A stretch of 64,000 nucleotides of DNA, taken from positions 806,001 to 870,000 of the forward strand of contig BDSI01000003.1 in assembly GCA_003117195.1 (NCBI GenBank), read 5' to 3'. Below the pieces are notes generated by a model. The model searched no databases and was not told the origin of the DNA. It saw only the letters and a program-made list of their open reading frames with translations. The number at the start of each line of letters is the position of its first letter. Positions within the stretch are counted from its first letter, which is position 1. Source of the DNA: Eudorina sp. 2006-703-Eu-15. Taxonomy: Eukaryota > Chlorophyta > Chlorophyceae > Chlamydomonadales > Volvocaceae. Below are positions 44,373 through 64,000 of this stretch, piece after piece. A program made the translations under genes and the position numbers.

Positions 44373-47300
44373 ATGGAGTCTTATCACAGCATTGCGATTG
44401 TTGGTGCGGGACTGTCCGGTCTGTACGCAGCACAACTTCTGAAGGACCGGTTTCCCGACTTGGTGGTGCTGGAGGCGCAGAACCGCGTGGGAGGCCGCGT
44501 TAAGCAGGTGAGCTGATACACCTTGTTCAGGTGTAAATTATGTTACCCGCACACATCCATTCGGCAACGTTCGGTGCCTGGCGTGGCGGCGCGCGGAAGG
44601 CGGCGACCGTTGAACGTTGGTTCCTAACGCTGATGCGCCAGTGTTTTTGAGCCATGTATACGCACGACCTATTACTCGAGATGAAATTGACACTACCGCA
44701 AAGGAGCCTTGATGTTGAAAGCGACCGTCGCAAGGCGGCTACCAGTCCCGCCCGCAAGGCTGTATGTTTTCCCATTCCGGAATGCCATGTTCATTTCATC
44801 TTTTATTCATGTTTGTGACGCTTTGTTGCAACCCAGCGCCCTGTCCTTCCGCTGCAACTCCCTTACGACGCAGCTCCATGGCTTGGCCCCCTGGCCCATC
44901 GAGGCCGGCCCGGAATTCGTCCACGGACGCAACTCCGTGTTTGTCCGCTATGTAGAGAGCCAACTGGGAGTCAAATTTGAGGAGAAGGAGTGGCCTGACT
45001 GGTGGCACTTCGGGCAAGATGTCGGAGGGCAGGGCCTGGTCAACGACCAAGACGTCGACGACGAAGTTGACCGGGTGAGAGGCGGTCGCGTTTGGCGGTT
45101 GCGGCGGCAGTTGCTTACAGTCATGCCAGCTGTCTGCAGTTTGCTCTGCCGTACCCGGGTACGTCCCGCACACCTCTTGCTTCTTTAGGACGGCAGGGTT
45201 GGATTTTGGAAATGGAAAACTTGAAATACAGGTTCATGACGCCCGCAAGCGCGGCCCACGGGCAAGGATGTCGCACTTGAGCGTCACACTGGGATAAGGG
45301 TCCTTGTTAAATGAAACCACCGCCGCGGGACAGACAGAAAACCGGTGTATGTCTGATTGCCTATGTGTGCATTACGCATTCACGCTCCTCTTCCTCATCC
45401 GTCTCCTCCCCCTCTGGGTCCCCTGCGGCGTGTGCAGGTTCACGACCTGTTCGGGGACTGCGGTGATGAGGCGCACCCGCCACCGGGCAAGGACCTCTCG
45501 GCCGCGGAGTGGATGGTGGCCAAGGGCTGCACCGCCCGCCAGATCGCGGTGGCGGAGGCCTGCTACGCCAACGACTTCGCGTGCTCGCTGAGGCAGTTGG
45601 GCGTCCGAGAGATGATCGAGGAGAACCGCCGTTGGGATTCGGGTAAGTCGGTTACCAGTCGGTTGGGGACAGGGAGGGTACATGTGGGACACGTCACGTG
45701 GAGCAGAGGAACACGGGGCCCCAACCTCCTTCGCCCGACCCCTATCGCGGCCCGCACGTCGGGTGCCAGCGGTGCGGTTTCGGTTGTCGGTTAGCGGTTG
45801 ATGCGCGTGTGCCTGCCTGCAGCGTTATTCTCGCCGACGGGATGTCGCCAGCTCCTGAAATTATCGCATCTAGGGGAAGGGGCCCCCGGTAGTACGCCCG
45901 GGCCGTACAAAAACTGCGGCAGCATGGACCTTGAATTTCAAGGAAAGAAAACAATAATCATGAACAAACAACCATTTGTGAATGAATGAATGAATTGCCA
46001 TGAGCGCTCAATAGGCTTGTCCGTGGCCCAACAACACCCGTGCACCTGTGTACGAACACGTGGTTTCCGTACGGCCTTCAGGCGAGACTTATCTGCTGAT
46101 GGACCGCTCCATGGGGGAGGTGGTCAGCCACCTGGCTCGGGGCGCCAACATCAAGACCAACTACATCGTCTCGGGCATCTCGTACGGCAGCGCCGACGGC
46201 CATGTACGGATCTGCTCCTCTGACGGAAGGGTCGTACGGTGCCGGGCAGTGCTGGTGACGGTGCCCGTGACCATTTTGCAGGTAAGCCGCCGCGGTCGTC
46301 GGCCGCTCGATGGGCTGTGGATCTGCCATCTGTGAGTGTGTAGATGATGGGCGGGCTCACCCGCACTGGATGCTCGGCCATGCAGTGTTAGGTGCTCGTC
46401 CATGGGTGCGAGGTGGATTACTAATGCGGGTTGACGCTTTGGCCTCTTCCTATCCCGCCTTGCAGCAAGGCGCCATCTCCTTCGCGCCGCCGCTGCCGGC
46501 CGCCAAGACCGCAGCGCTCTCCCGGGTCCGCATGGGCAATGCGGTCAAGGTGGTGGTGTCGTTCAGCCGCCGCTTCTGGGCCGAGGACCTGTACGACGTA
46601 GTGTGCCCCGGAGGATTCGCGCCCGAGTTCTGGATGCTCGCGCGACCGGAGACCAACCCGGGTGCGTTAGCGTGACAACATGCTGCCGTATCTGGGATCT
46701 GGGATAGGGTTGACGGGCAGTACGGCAGCCGTACATACCGGTATGTTCATAAACTAGAGCGCGCGGAACCACAGCCACCATGCGGGACCCTGCGCACCGT
46801 CGTCTTGTTGCGTTTCTTCTTGTGCGTGCTCTCTGGCTCAATGAGCCGATTGTCTCCTCCTCCTGGAACGTGCTCGCTCGCCCTCGGTTGGCCGATCGCG
46901 CGCACATTAAAAGCATTCGTTTGTCTGGTCCTGTTGTACGGCAGGTGTGGGGACGCCGTACTGCGTCGTCGGATTCTTTGCGGGCGAGCGGGCGAACGAG
47001 GTGTCGGCCATGGCTGCCGGGGAGGTGCAGCTGCGCTTTGTGGAGCAGCTGGATGAGGTGTTCGGTACCCCCGCCGACCCCCGACCGGCATCGTCGTCGC
47101 TGGTCAGGGCGGAGGTGGTTGACTGGTCAAAGGTGGGTCGTGGGTGGGTCGGTTCCCCGTCCTCAACACGCACAGGAGGGGCGCAACCGGGAGGCGTCAA
47201 AAGGAGAGCTGTACAGATGCGAGGAGCAAAGAAGGGGAAGTCGGGATGGTTAAGAGGATGGTGTTGAGGTGGAGGGGCTGTTGGGAGGCGGACGTCTTGC

Positions 47301-48343
47301 AGGTCGGGCGGTGGCAATGATGAAGAAAATGGCTTGGAAAATTCATGACACCGAGAAGGCCCCAAGGGGCTGAACTCAGTTAATCCACCTGAGCCACCGT
47401 CGTCCAGGAACCGCCCTTAGGGTCTTTGCATGGCGTCTCCATGAAAGAGCATGTATCCTCGCGCGGCATGGCACGGCACGGTGTGGTGTGAAGCACTGGT
47501 GATTGACAAAGTGCCACGCAGAACGCCTTGGTGTGCACGTATGGGCAGATCGGGTGGGGTGTGCGCCTTCTCCACTGGCAGCGTTAGATGGGGTTTTCTG
47601 TCCGGCATTTCGCAGTACGGACATTTCGTAGTACGGACATTTCGCAGTACGGACACGGACACCTGCGGCGATGAGGAGGATTACAGAAGAGGGATTCCTG
47701 ACCTCACAATCTTCAATGCTTTGTTTACTGAGCCGCAACAGGCCCTCGAGACACACTTTTCCATGCACACATCACGTCGTACATCCATGCAGCCGTGTAT
47801 TCACGGCGCCGTGATAGGGAAGCGAAGTCGGTTCTTTAGTGGGCTGTTACTCCCAAGTTTCGTGCGCATGCACGCACCCATGCAACCCGGGGACCGGATT
47901 GGTCGTGTTGGCCAACGACTGCACTCTGCGGCACTGAGGAGGAAATTAATAAACTGGGGATTCCTGACCCTAATGTACATAATGCTTTGTTTTCTGAGCC
48001 GCGTGAGCCGCAATTATATCCAGCTACAATATCACATGTTGAACTCGCCTGCCGTGCAACCCGCCGCCGGCGCTTACCGTTCATAATGCGGACATCGCAG
48101 GAGCCGTTTGTCCGGGGCGCCTACACCTACCCATCCCTGGGCGCTGAGCTGGGCGACCGAGCCGCCCTCGCTGCACCGGTGGCGGGCCGCTTGTTCTTCG
48201 CGGGTGAGGCCACCAACGAGGCGATCAATCCCTGCATCCAGGGCGCCATGGAGACGTCGGAGCGCGCCGCGGCGCAGATCCGAGCGGCGCTGGACGCCCA
48301 GCAGCAGCAGCAGGGGGCACCCGCGGCGCGTAGCAAGCTGTGA
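44373..48343 (+). CDS. Flavin-containing amine oxidase (polyamine/monoamine oxidase type)
   Basis: Oxidises amines with FAD and O2; the substrate cannot be told from sequence. Seven exons: 44373-44507, 44874-45074, 45438-45642, 46082-46281, 46466-46661, 46945-47132 and 48101-48343, all GT-AG and in phase, about 455 aa (typical for the family). The N-terminal Rossmann loop is IAIVGAGLSGLYAAQLL with the following acidic strand end LEAQNRVGGRV. Then come the family block PWPIEAGPEFVHGRNSVF, the central VRCRAVLVTVPVTILQ and AISFAPPLPAAKTAAL, and the C-terminal FAD-binding GRLFFAGEATNEAINPCIQG. It ends in a Gln-rich tail. No transit peptide or SKL-type peroxisome signal is evident (C-terminus RSKL is SKL-like and could act as PTS1). 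The long last intron (47133-48100) holds degenerate repeats. Confidence 0.9.
47606..47655. repeat. Three tandem 16-mers in intron 6
   Basis: ATTTCGCAGTACGGAC, then the same with T for C, then again, in the last intron of the amine oxidase gene. Confidence 0.7.
47690..48002. repeat. Diverged direct repeat in the last intron of the amine oxidase gene
   Basis: GGGATTCCTGACC ... AATGCTTTGTTTACTGAGCC at 47690-47735 recurs with changes at 47957-48002. It is probably two remnants of one mobile sequence. Confidence 0.4.
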
Positions 48344-50401
48344 GGGAAGCGAAGTGAGACGGAGGGTAGTGAAGCGAAGCGAGGCGGCATGGAGTTGCGC
48401 AAGGGGGAGGCTGCAGAGGGCACCAGGGCGGTCTGGGCGGTGTTGGGTTGGGCCGCCACCCGCTGCGCCCTCCGGTGTTGCTGGCTCGGTGTGGGTGTGG
48501 GCGGGTTGGGCTTACCGGGCGCTTGCGGCGTGAGTTTAGGAACGATTGAGGCATACCTGCATTCATGAGTCTTATGGTACGCAATATCTTACCGAGTGAA
48601 TGAGCGAACGACAGAATGTGATGAGAAAGGGGTACAGGACACGGCGCGTGGCGAGCTAGAGGTATGCAATGCGGCCCGCGTGAAGTGTTGCGCGCTGTGG
48701 TGTACGTCGCTGTACGATGCGGTATGGTACGGCGCCTGGGCATTGCCGGGACGATGGCCGGCAATCAGCTTCGTCTATAGCGCTTTGCAGATGACATGTC
48801 CGCGTGTGTGGGAGAGTGGATATGTGTGTGTATTTGTGTGTGCGTGTGTGTGTGAGCGTTCGGGGTGTACCTGGAGGGCTAAGGCTGCACGCACCAACCG
48901 GGGTTTGCTGCGACGCATTATTGTGGTGTGAGTGCAGTAGTGTGAGGGACAGCGGCAACATTGCAAGAAGATTATTGCAAACTGCCAGTGACAAGGGCAA
49001 AAATCTGATCCATGCCTGACGAGGGAACCTTGAAGTTCCAGTTGGAGGAGAACTGAATGAGTGTTCAGCGAGGGGTGTGTCTTGCGTTGTGTATGTGTTG
49101 CGAAAGAACTGCCTCTGGCAGGGTTGTGAGGAAGGATACGGCATGCGGTATGCCGACGTGGCGTACGGACTGGCGGGCACCGGCCCCAAGCAGGGAAGAG
49201 GTTTCCCCTCCATCATCACCAACACTGCCAATGTGCACAATGGTCACATGCAGGCCTTACACCGGGACCGTACCTGTACGGCGATGGTACCCGCCGCCAG
49301 CCCATACACGCGACGGCTACGTAGGGACATGGCTGCGTGGTGTGCCTCGCCGCACGTGCTCGCTTGGTGTTATTTTTACTGATTTCTAATTTTGCGAATG
49401 TTGATCTGATTCTTCAAGGGGTTGTAGACAGATACCTGGCGGGCATCCTGTAGGGGGTTCTAATGCTGTCGGTGTTGTACCGAATCGCCGCTCTCTTAAG
49501 ACGGACTTTACAGCAGCTGTGACGAACGCGAGGTGCGAGCTGTCGTTGAGGCTTCTTGGCGGGGAGGAATGCCGCGAGGTTATCCGGAGTCTGTGGAGCA
49601 GGTAGGCACGCAATGACCACGCCTGTTGCACAGCTCCGTATTGAGCGTGACCCCAACCAGTTACCCATGTGAGTGTGTTGAATGAGGAACCCCCAATGTG
49701 AGCGTGTGTTTATTCGGCGGACAAGGCACACAAACGCACCCCAATGTGTGTCACTAAACACAGCTGAACTGTTGAGTGTGTTCAACGAGAAGCGCACGCA
49801 CTGTGTGTGTGGGGGGGGGATGTGTAGGCGCGTTCGGGTCCAGGGAGTTTTGACGGCGGCCGCGGATGTCGTGGCCTTGGCTGTTGCGTCCGGATGTGCT
49901 GTTGGCTGCGTGTGGTATCCAGCCCTACCCGTATGTCGTGTCGGGTACCTGGACGACCTGCGAGATCCGAGACGGCCGGAGTCTGTGGGGCTCGGTTCTG
50001 TTGTTGGACTGCGCCGGAGTTGCGCATGGAGGAGGCGGGAGGTCTGTAAGGTTTCCTTTTGAGTGGGGTTATCGGGTACTTCACAAAATGGCGCCGTCGT
50101 CCGCGTGAGAGGTAACCTTGCCTGTGCCCCCGTTGATTTCTTCAGAGCGGTATGCGGCCTCCCAGCTCTCTTTGTGGAGCCCAATGTTGCGCGCAGATTC
50201 GTTTAGCTCCCTAAATCATTCAGGGTTTCAGGCCCCTTGTTTCCAAGAGGGCCCCAGTGACCCTCTCTCTTGCAGCAAACGCCTGCTATCAGCGCACCTC
50301 GCACCCCGGGCTGGCTGGAGGGCCATCGCCTGGCCGCTCAGCACCCGGGGAGCGCCACGCAGGGCAGTGCTGGACTAGGCACTGTGCTCTGGAGGACTCA
50401 A

Positions 50402-50440
50402 CACCCGGTCGGGGCTCGGGTACACCTTGTAACGATTACC
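50402..50440 (+). repeat. Retroposon 3' end, copy 4
   Basis: ACACCCGGTCGGGGCTCGGG, then TACACCTTGTAACGATTACC. It shares both the CCCGGTCGGG block and the CACCTTGTAA end with copy 5 at 56187. Confidence 0.55.
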
Positions 50441-51360
50441 ACTAAACACAAGAACGACGAGGAACCCCTAGTCGCTGCAAGCTCGTGCACACCTAGGATT
50501 CCTTCCCAGTTACAACATAGGGCCCCCATGGGGGCATCCATGGCCTCAGCCACCCGTAACAATCATCCTCGAGCCATACCCGCTAATCCCAGCTGCCCCT
50601 GGATGTCTCGCGGAGGGCGAGGCATGCAGCCTACCGCTGCCCTCCCCGATGGATGGCAGCACCGCGGTGATGATGTTGAGTGCCTTTGGGGTAAGACGGC
50701 AGTACCGTACAGTCGGCAATTCAGCAACGGTCATTAGCAACACCCAAACCCACGGCAGGTGGGCGCCGCGTCCTGCGGCCCCCCCCCCAAAGGTAAAATA
50801 CGGTAGTATGCTATGATTCTTGCAGAACCAAGTAGTATGATGTGATTCTTGCCAAACCGAGTATTATATGTGCGACTGGTGCCCGTATCGGCGGCGATGG
50901 AGCTGGGGCGGCGCCGCGGCACACGCGGGTTGAACCCCTACAACCCTTTCAGACCTGAAAAACCAAAGTCTGGGCCTGGCTTGGCCGTCAAGGACACAAC
51001 ACGTGAGGGACCGCAGCCGGCCACAGACCCCGGTAGCGGTCCGCTCAGACGCTGCTCGCGGCCTGGCGGCCCATGCCCCTCCCTCCACGCAAGCCACGCA
51101 ACGACCTGGAAAGAAGGCCGCAGCGCCGCACTGCGTCCCCATCTCATCCACTGGCCCGCATGCCCCGCGAATGCAAGCATGCGGACACAACGAGCAACCC
51201 AACGAGCAACATCTAACCAACGGCAACTGTTTGGGCGAGCGAGCAAGAAGCTAGACCTGCAGCGGAGCAGGACGCTTTGACGCTGCCCCCGTCGGATCTC
51301 CACTTCAGAAAGCAAACCACCCACACGTACCATACACAAACACCACACCAAACACATACA

Positions 51361-51363
<3 letters not shown>

Positions 51364-51412
<49 letters not shown>
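51364..51412. repeat. (CA)n microsatellite, about 24 units
   Basis: An uninterrupted CA run on the plus strand. Confidence 0.95.
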
Positions 51413-51414
<2 letters not shown>

Positions 51415-51986
51415 GCAACACACTCGCGTGTATACCGTGCCGCAATACGGGGATGTTTCCAGCCGCACCGGTCACCCCCAGATATCACCTCCTGCCGCCG
51501 ATCTCCGGCACTCGGCGCACTGGCTTTGCCGTTGTTGATGTTATCGTTGTAGCTGCTGGTGGTCATGGGGTTGGCATAAGAGCGCGACCGCACCCGGGTT
51601 GCAGCGCCGCCACCCCCTACGCCCCTTGACGCAGCGAATGATCCGAGCCACGCGGATCCGTCGCCGGCTTCCGTCCCAGTGCATCGCACACGGCCGCAGT
51701 GCACACACACACACATACGGATGACGGCGCTGCTCTGTGAGATTGTGTGATACAGTGTGATGCGTTCCATAGTACTGTACATAACACCCCGCCCTCCCTA
51801 TCCCCAGTGCCGGGGCACAGCCGTTCGTCCGTTCCCCTGGGTCCTATACTTCTATTAATGCACATAGAGGTTTGGTTTCCTCCCACAGTCAACCCAGAAC
51901 CTAAAAAACACCTTGTCAACGGGCCTGCCTTTGAATGCCGCCGCGCCAGCTGTGTCATCAGCGGTCCGAATCAAAAGCCCCACGGA

Positions 51987-52022
51987 GAGGCGTGCGCGCA
52001 ACAGGTGTTGCGCGCACGCCTC
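51987..52022. repeat. Perfect 17-bp hairpin, 2-base loop
   Basis: GAGGCGTGCGCGCAACA, then GG, then its exact reverse complement. It is GC-rich and lies in intergenic DNA. It could be the join of an inverted pair of transposon ends or a strong RNA stem. Confidence 0.85.
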
Positions 52023-52417
52023 AGGAAAGCCCCCAGCGGCCAAACAATCCGTGCACCGCCGGCTCCGAACGCACCGAGAAAAACATAACTGAGTCAGCTT
52101 CATAAGGACGGCACCAGCCCACAATGCCTGAAAATAGCAGCCCTACCCAGCCCAGCCCAGCGCCAAGCGATTGGAACTGGTCACGACTTTGACGCCACGG
52201 ACCATGCACGCGCCATGCTGGCTGCGGATAATGTATTGGCAAACGCAAGGTTGTTTTTGCCATATCTTGATGGGGCCTGCTCGCTCACCGCCGCCGGCAG
52301 CACATGTTTTGCAACGGCTCGCGCCATCATCCGCCGTACAGTGCTCATTGCCCAGCTCACCGCGTGAGTCGGCACCATCCCGCGCGCCCGCTTGCCGTAC
52401 CACCCAAAACGATATGT

Positions 52418-52585
52418 ATGCCGCATGCGCGCGTCCGCATGTACGGCACGTACGATCTTTGCCCCAAAAACGATATCATAATGCCGGCTGCGCACGCGCC
52501 CGCACGTACGGTATGTACGATCTTTGCCCAAAATGGTATGATGCCGCCTGCGCGCGCCCGCATGTACAAGACGTACGACGCGTGT
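52418..52585. repeat. Tandem repeat, about 60-bp unit, 3 copies
   Basis: Units start at 52418 (63 bp), 52481 (60 bp) and 52541 (partial). Each has ATGCCG.., CGCGC..CCGCATGTACG, and TACGATCTTTGCCC followed by AAAACGATAT-like sequence. Confidence 0.8.
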
Positions 52586-53285
52586 CGGATCGCAATCCAG
52601 ACATTTATTTGAATGTCCGGATCGAGTGCTTCATTTCGCTCCTCCTGTCGTACCCATGGGTGCCCATGAGCCGTACACCCTCGAACCCCCGAACCAGCCG
52701 TCCGCATCCGCGTGAGATCTTTCCCCAGTCCTCCCCCGTCAAGCACCTCCGCCTAAGCCCCCGACTTTCTCAAATGCCGTACCTGCCGTACACCTGACGA
52801 GCAACCCCAGAGACTGAGATGCGAGAACGCACGTGAAAGGCCGTGCGTGGGGGGTTTTGGGGCGCGGCGTTTGTGACGTTCCGTCCCGGCCTGACCTGGC
52901 TTGAAGTACGGTCGCGCCCATCCAATCCAAAGAATGTGTGGAAATGCGGAAATGCAAACGAGCGCGACAGTACACATAAGGAAGCACGCAGGCACACACA
53001 CTCACAGTCACACACACGCACAATAAACACGCGACGCAACGCAACGCAACGCGACGCCACGCGCGCGGGGATTGCCGGGTGAGCAGCCTCGGACCGGCGC
53101 CAGGCCCCGCTCAAGACGTACCCAATAACACACATGCTTTCAACGAATTCAAACAAACACAAACACACGCGCGCGCATCGGCTAGCTGCCCCAGACCGGC
53201 GTCAGACCCTGCACGATATGTGACGATTCAGAACCCACGCACAACACCGCAGGTGGCGACCAGCCAAGACAGCACACAGGCATAC

Positions 53286-53340
53286 ACCCACACCCACACC
53301 CGGGTTGGGTGTGGGTGTGGGTTCTTTTGAACCCACACCC
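53286..53340. repeat. Two overlapping hairpins of CCCACA repeats
   Basis: Stem 1: ACCCACACCCACACCC (53286-53301) with its complement at 53307-53322. Stem 2: GGGTGTGGGTTC (53313-53324) with its complement at 53329-53340 around TTTT. The two stems share bases, so only one can form at a time. Confidence 0.75.
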
Positions 53341-53775
53341 AACCCACGCCCAGCGCGGTCCAGTTCTCTTAATACACCCGCACCCAACGCGGCTCAGTTA
53401 TTTTACACCCCCCGCACAGAGGCGCTTCGCATGCGGCCAAACAGTGAGCGGTGATCAGCCGTACGATTAACCGCGCGGCACTCTCAACTCCTCATTTTCA
53501 GACGGTCTGCCGCAACAAAACTTTGACGCAATCCGGGGCCATGCCCGCCCGCCCGCCGGTCCGTACAGTCGGTACGGTGGGGACGGCGCGCGCACATGCG
53601 CCTTCACTTCCTGCCTTGTCCTGATATACACATTCACGCATGGCAACGTGTAGCCCTCAAGACATCAGAAAGGCAGGGGGAAGGGGCCTTGGAAAGGGAG
53701 GGGCCCCTGAGAGACGGTCGAGCCCCGTAGGCGTCCATGTTCGGGCTCGGCGCGGGGATATGGACCGAGGCATTG

Positions 53776-54165
53776 CCAGGCCAGGACCAGCCAGGAGCAG
53801 CCAGGAGCCAGGACCAGCCAGGAGCAGCCAGGAGCCAGGACCAGCCAGGAGCCAGGACCAGCCAGGAGCAGCCAGGAGCCAGGACCAGCCAGGAGCCAGG
53901 ACCAGCCAGGAGCAGCCAGGAGCCAGGACCAGCCAGGAGCCAGGACCAGCCAGGAGCAGCCAGGAGCCAGGACCAGCCAGGAGCAGCCAGGAGCCAGGAC
54001 CAGCCAGGAGCAGCCAGGAGCCAGGACCAGCCAGGAGCAGCCAGGAGCCAGGACCAGCCAGGGCCCGCCAGGCCAGGACCAGCCAGGAGCAGCCAGGAGC
54101 CAGGACCAGCCAGGGCCCGCCAGGCCAGGACCAGCCAGGAGCAGCCAGGAGCCAGGACCAACCAC
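53776..54165. repeat. Minisatellite of AGGACCAGCC/AGGAGCAGCC units
   Basis: About 390 bp of 9-bp-based units (CCAGGAGCA, CCAGGACCA) in higher-order 18 to 27-bp patterns. It is open in several frames on both strands because the unit is a multiple of three, which creates long false ORFs (QDQPGAARS repeats on plus; GPGSWLLLA repeats on minus). Confidence 0.9.
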
Positions 54166-55001
54166 GAGCCCGGCGGATACCGCCTCCGTGCAGCCGGCAG
54201 TACCAGCGTCGCCGCCGCGCCAGCCCGCACTATCAAGCCACGCGGCATCCCCCGGGAAACGCGGCCGCGCGACCGCCCCGCCCACGTGCCAGCCCCGCCA
54301 TGCGCCATTGCCGTACTCCGCCGTAGCCCCTTCGCATGAAGGCCGTCCGCCCGCTTGTCGCGCTGCCCGGCAACATATCCACTCAGTACCCCCCGTCGTC
54401 ACAGCGCCGCTCGCCCCACCGACCTCCTCCACCAAGCACGCGGGAGAACAGGACCCTAAGAGGATACCGCCGCGCAGAAACCCCGACTTGCAACTCAGTT
54501 TTCTTCTCAATTTACCATTACTGCCCCCACACCCTCTCTGCACCCCGACGGCCATACTCGCCCAACCCCCTTGCGAGGCGGCCAGGTGCCACCACAGCCC
54601 AGCGCGCAAGCGACCGCAACGGCCTCGACCCCCAACCCTCGACCCCACCGATCCTACCCCTGAAAACCCCCAACCCGACCAGCCGACTGCACCACCTCCA
54701 CACCGCACCGCAGCATACCCCATCGCCCATACCGCACACCGCATACCCCATACCGCAAATGATATCCTGTTTAGGGGGCGAGCGTTGGGGTCTCCTTCCC
54801 AGGTGACAAGGGGAGGGTGCCCGCAGATGCGGAGCTCTCTGCGCTGCGGGGCCCCTGGCCGCCGCGTCACCTCTGCCCGCTGCGCCGCGCCGCACGTGAG
54901 GTCGCCTCTGAACCTGACACCCACCCAGGTTGGCAGATGGCGGAGCGCCGAGCGGTCATGGCCGCGTCTCGGGGCGCTGCGGCCGCCTGAGCCGCGGCCT
55001 G

Positions 55002-63332
<8,331 letters not shown>

Positions 63333-64000
63333 ATCAAGTTGCCATGCAAGCGTGACGCAGCAGTGTCTTTCTGCTCATCCTATAAGAGCAACAGTGCGTT
63401 GCGGAATACACGGAGCGCCGTGAGAACGGGTTGCGCCTGAGTCTATGAACGGTTTCAATGCAACACCACGCAGCATCTTACGCATCTTAATCAAGGTCAG
63501 ACCTAAACATGAAACTGCCTGGATGCGAAGCGTTTGAGACTAAATTTCATCGGCAGACAGGGCAGGTAGATGGTTGCTGAGCGACACGTGAGAAGTTGCG
63601 GTCTTCAAGTACAGGAACGTGGTTCTGAGCTGTGACTGAGCGGCTCGAACATTCGTACCCAGTCAGCGACCCACCGTTAAAGGTTTGAGACAGGCCTTGA
63701 CTGCCTCTTTCATGGGTATAATCGTACAATTTATATTGCCTATAAACATCGCGTTGCGAGCGATTTCACATTCCTGAAGGATGAAGCCGTTTCTGAGCGT
63801 TGCTCCTTACCTCAGAACCCTGCTTACATGTTTCCTTGCGTCTGGGTTTCACTCCCCAATGAGTCAAGGCAGATCACCGTGCATGGAGCATTGGCTAAAC
63901 GGTTACAAGCCAGGGGTGACCGGCTGGACTGATTCGGGGTTAGGTGTCTCCTTCGCGCTTTGGCCTCCAGGGGCATCCGCGCCAACATACCCTAGGTACC
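63333..64000. other. Kinase upstream region, no further gene seen
   Basis: About 670 bases 5' of the kinase start at the window edge; presumably its promoter and 5' UTR. Open frames are under 65 residues and lack domains. Confidence 0.4.

Larger units (their letters stand above)
48344..55001. other. Repeat-filled convergent intergenic region, 6.7 kb
   Basis: Between the ends of the amine oxidase (plus) and kinase (minus) genes. Apart from the repeats listed separately, I see no gene. The open frames (for example 50849-51280 plus and 49414-50184 minus) have no domain, no splice pattern and a composition that follows the local repeats. A GT-rich stretch lies at 48815-48860, and a degenerate 30-bp tandem pair (AGTAGTATG...GATTCTTGC) at 50802-50860. 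Confidence 0.5.

Noticed and set aside
50849..51280. 143-aa open frame starting LYVRLVPVSAAMELGRRRG
   Set aside because: No domain, no in-phase splice sites, and the opposite strand is equally open.
53665..54924. 419-aa minus-strand protein with GPGSWLLLA repeats
   Set aside because: Product of the minisatellite; several other frames are equally open.

Overview
The window looks like nuclear DNA of a volvocine green alga (Chlamydomonas/Volvox/Gonium/Eudorina group). The evidence is GC-rich coding DNA, many short GT-AG introns, long Ala/Gly/Ser/Pro/Gln low-complexity insertions inside conserved proteins, CA/TAC satellites, and a gene for the dynein preassembly factor ODA7/DNAAF1, found in organisms with motile cilia. 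I cannot name the species. No tRNA, rRNA, CRISPR array or bacterial operon is visible.

Bases 1-24000 are repeat-rich and rearranged. A gene segment occurs twice: copy A at about 1-4300 and copy B at about 18790-23921. It holds an unrecognised low-complexity gene followed by a membrane RING-CH (MARCH-type) ubiquitin ligase gene. The RING-CH gene is intact in copy B (21571-23921) and broken in copy A (3916-4290). Copy A is followed by a LINE reverse-transcriptase fragment, into which a 9.1 kb palindrome is inserted (about 5042-14117). The palindrome consists of two inverted, differently damaged copies of a gag-bearing LTR retrotransposon around a 70-base spacer. Its left arm carries a well-preserved miniature LTR retrotransposon (TRIM, 5970-6506) with LTRs, primer-binding site, polypurine tract and 5-bp target duplication. 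Bases 14140-18100 hold small uncertain genes: a novel minus-strand ORF, a possible RPA70N-like ORF with frameshifts, and a Gln-rich ORF.

Bases 26746-64000 are ordinary gene territory, mostly in convergent and divergent pairs: a HI0933/BaiN-type flavoprotein (minus, 26746-32395); a coiled-coil protein (plus, 33450-36270); ODA7/DNAAF1 (minus, 38303-44069), head-to-head across 303 bp with a flavin amine oxidase (plus, 44373-48343); a 6.7 kb repeat-filled intergenic stretch; and a large protein kinase with an MGCxC N-terminus and a very large insert in its catalytic domain (minus, 55002-63332). Exon boundaries were placed by matching GT-AG sites, reading phase and family motifs.

The most interesting material is the retroelement cluster: the long palindrome as a possible hairpin-RNA source, the TRIM, the RING-CH duplicates decaying in different places, and a dispersed retroposon 3' end that in one place is continuous with a TAC microsatellite of about 345 bp.
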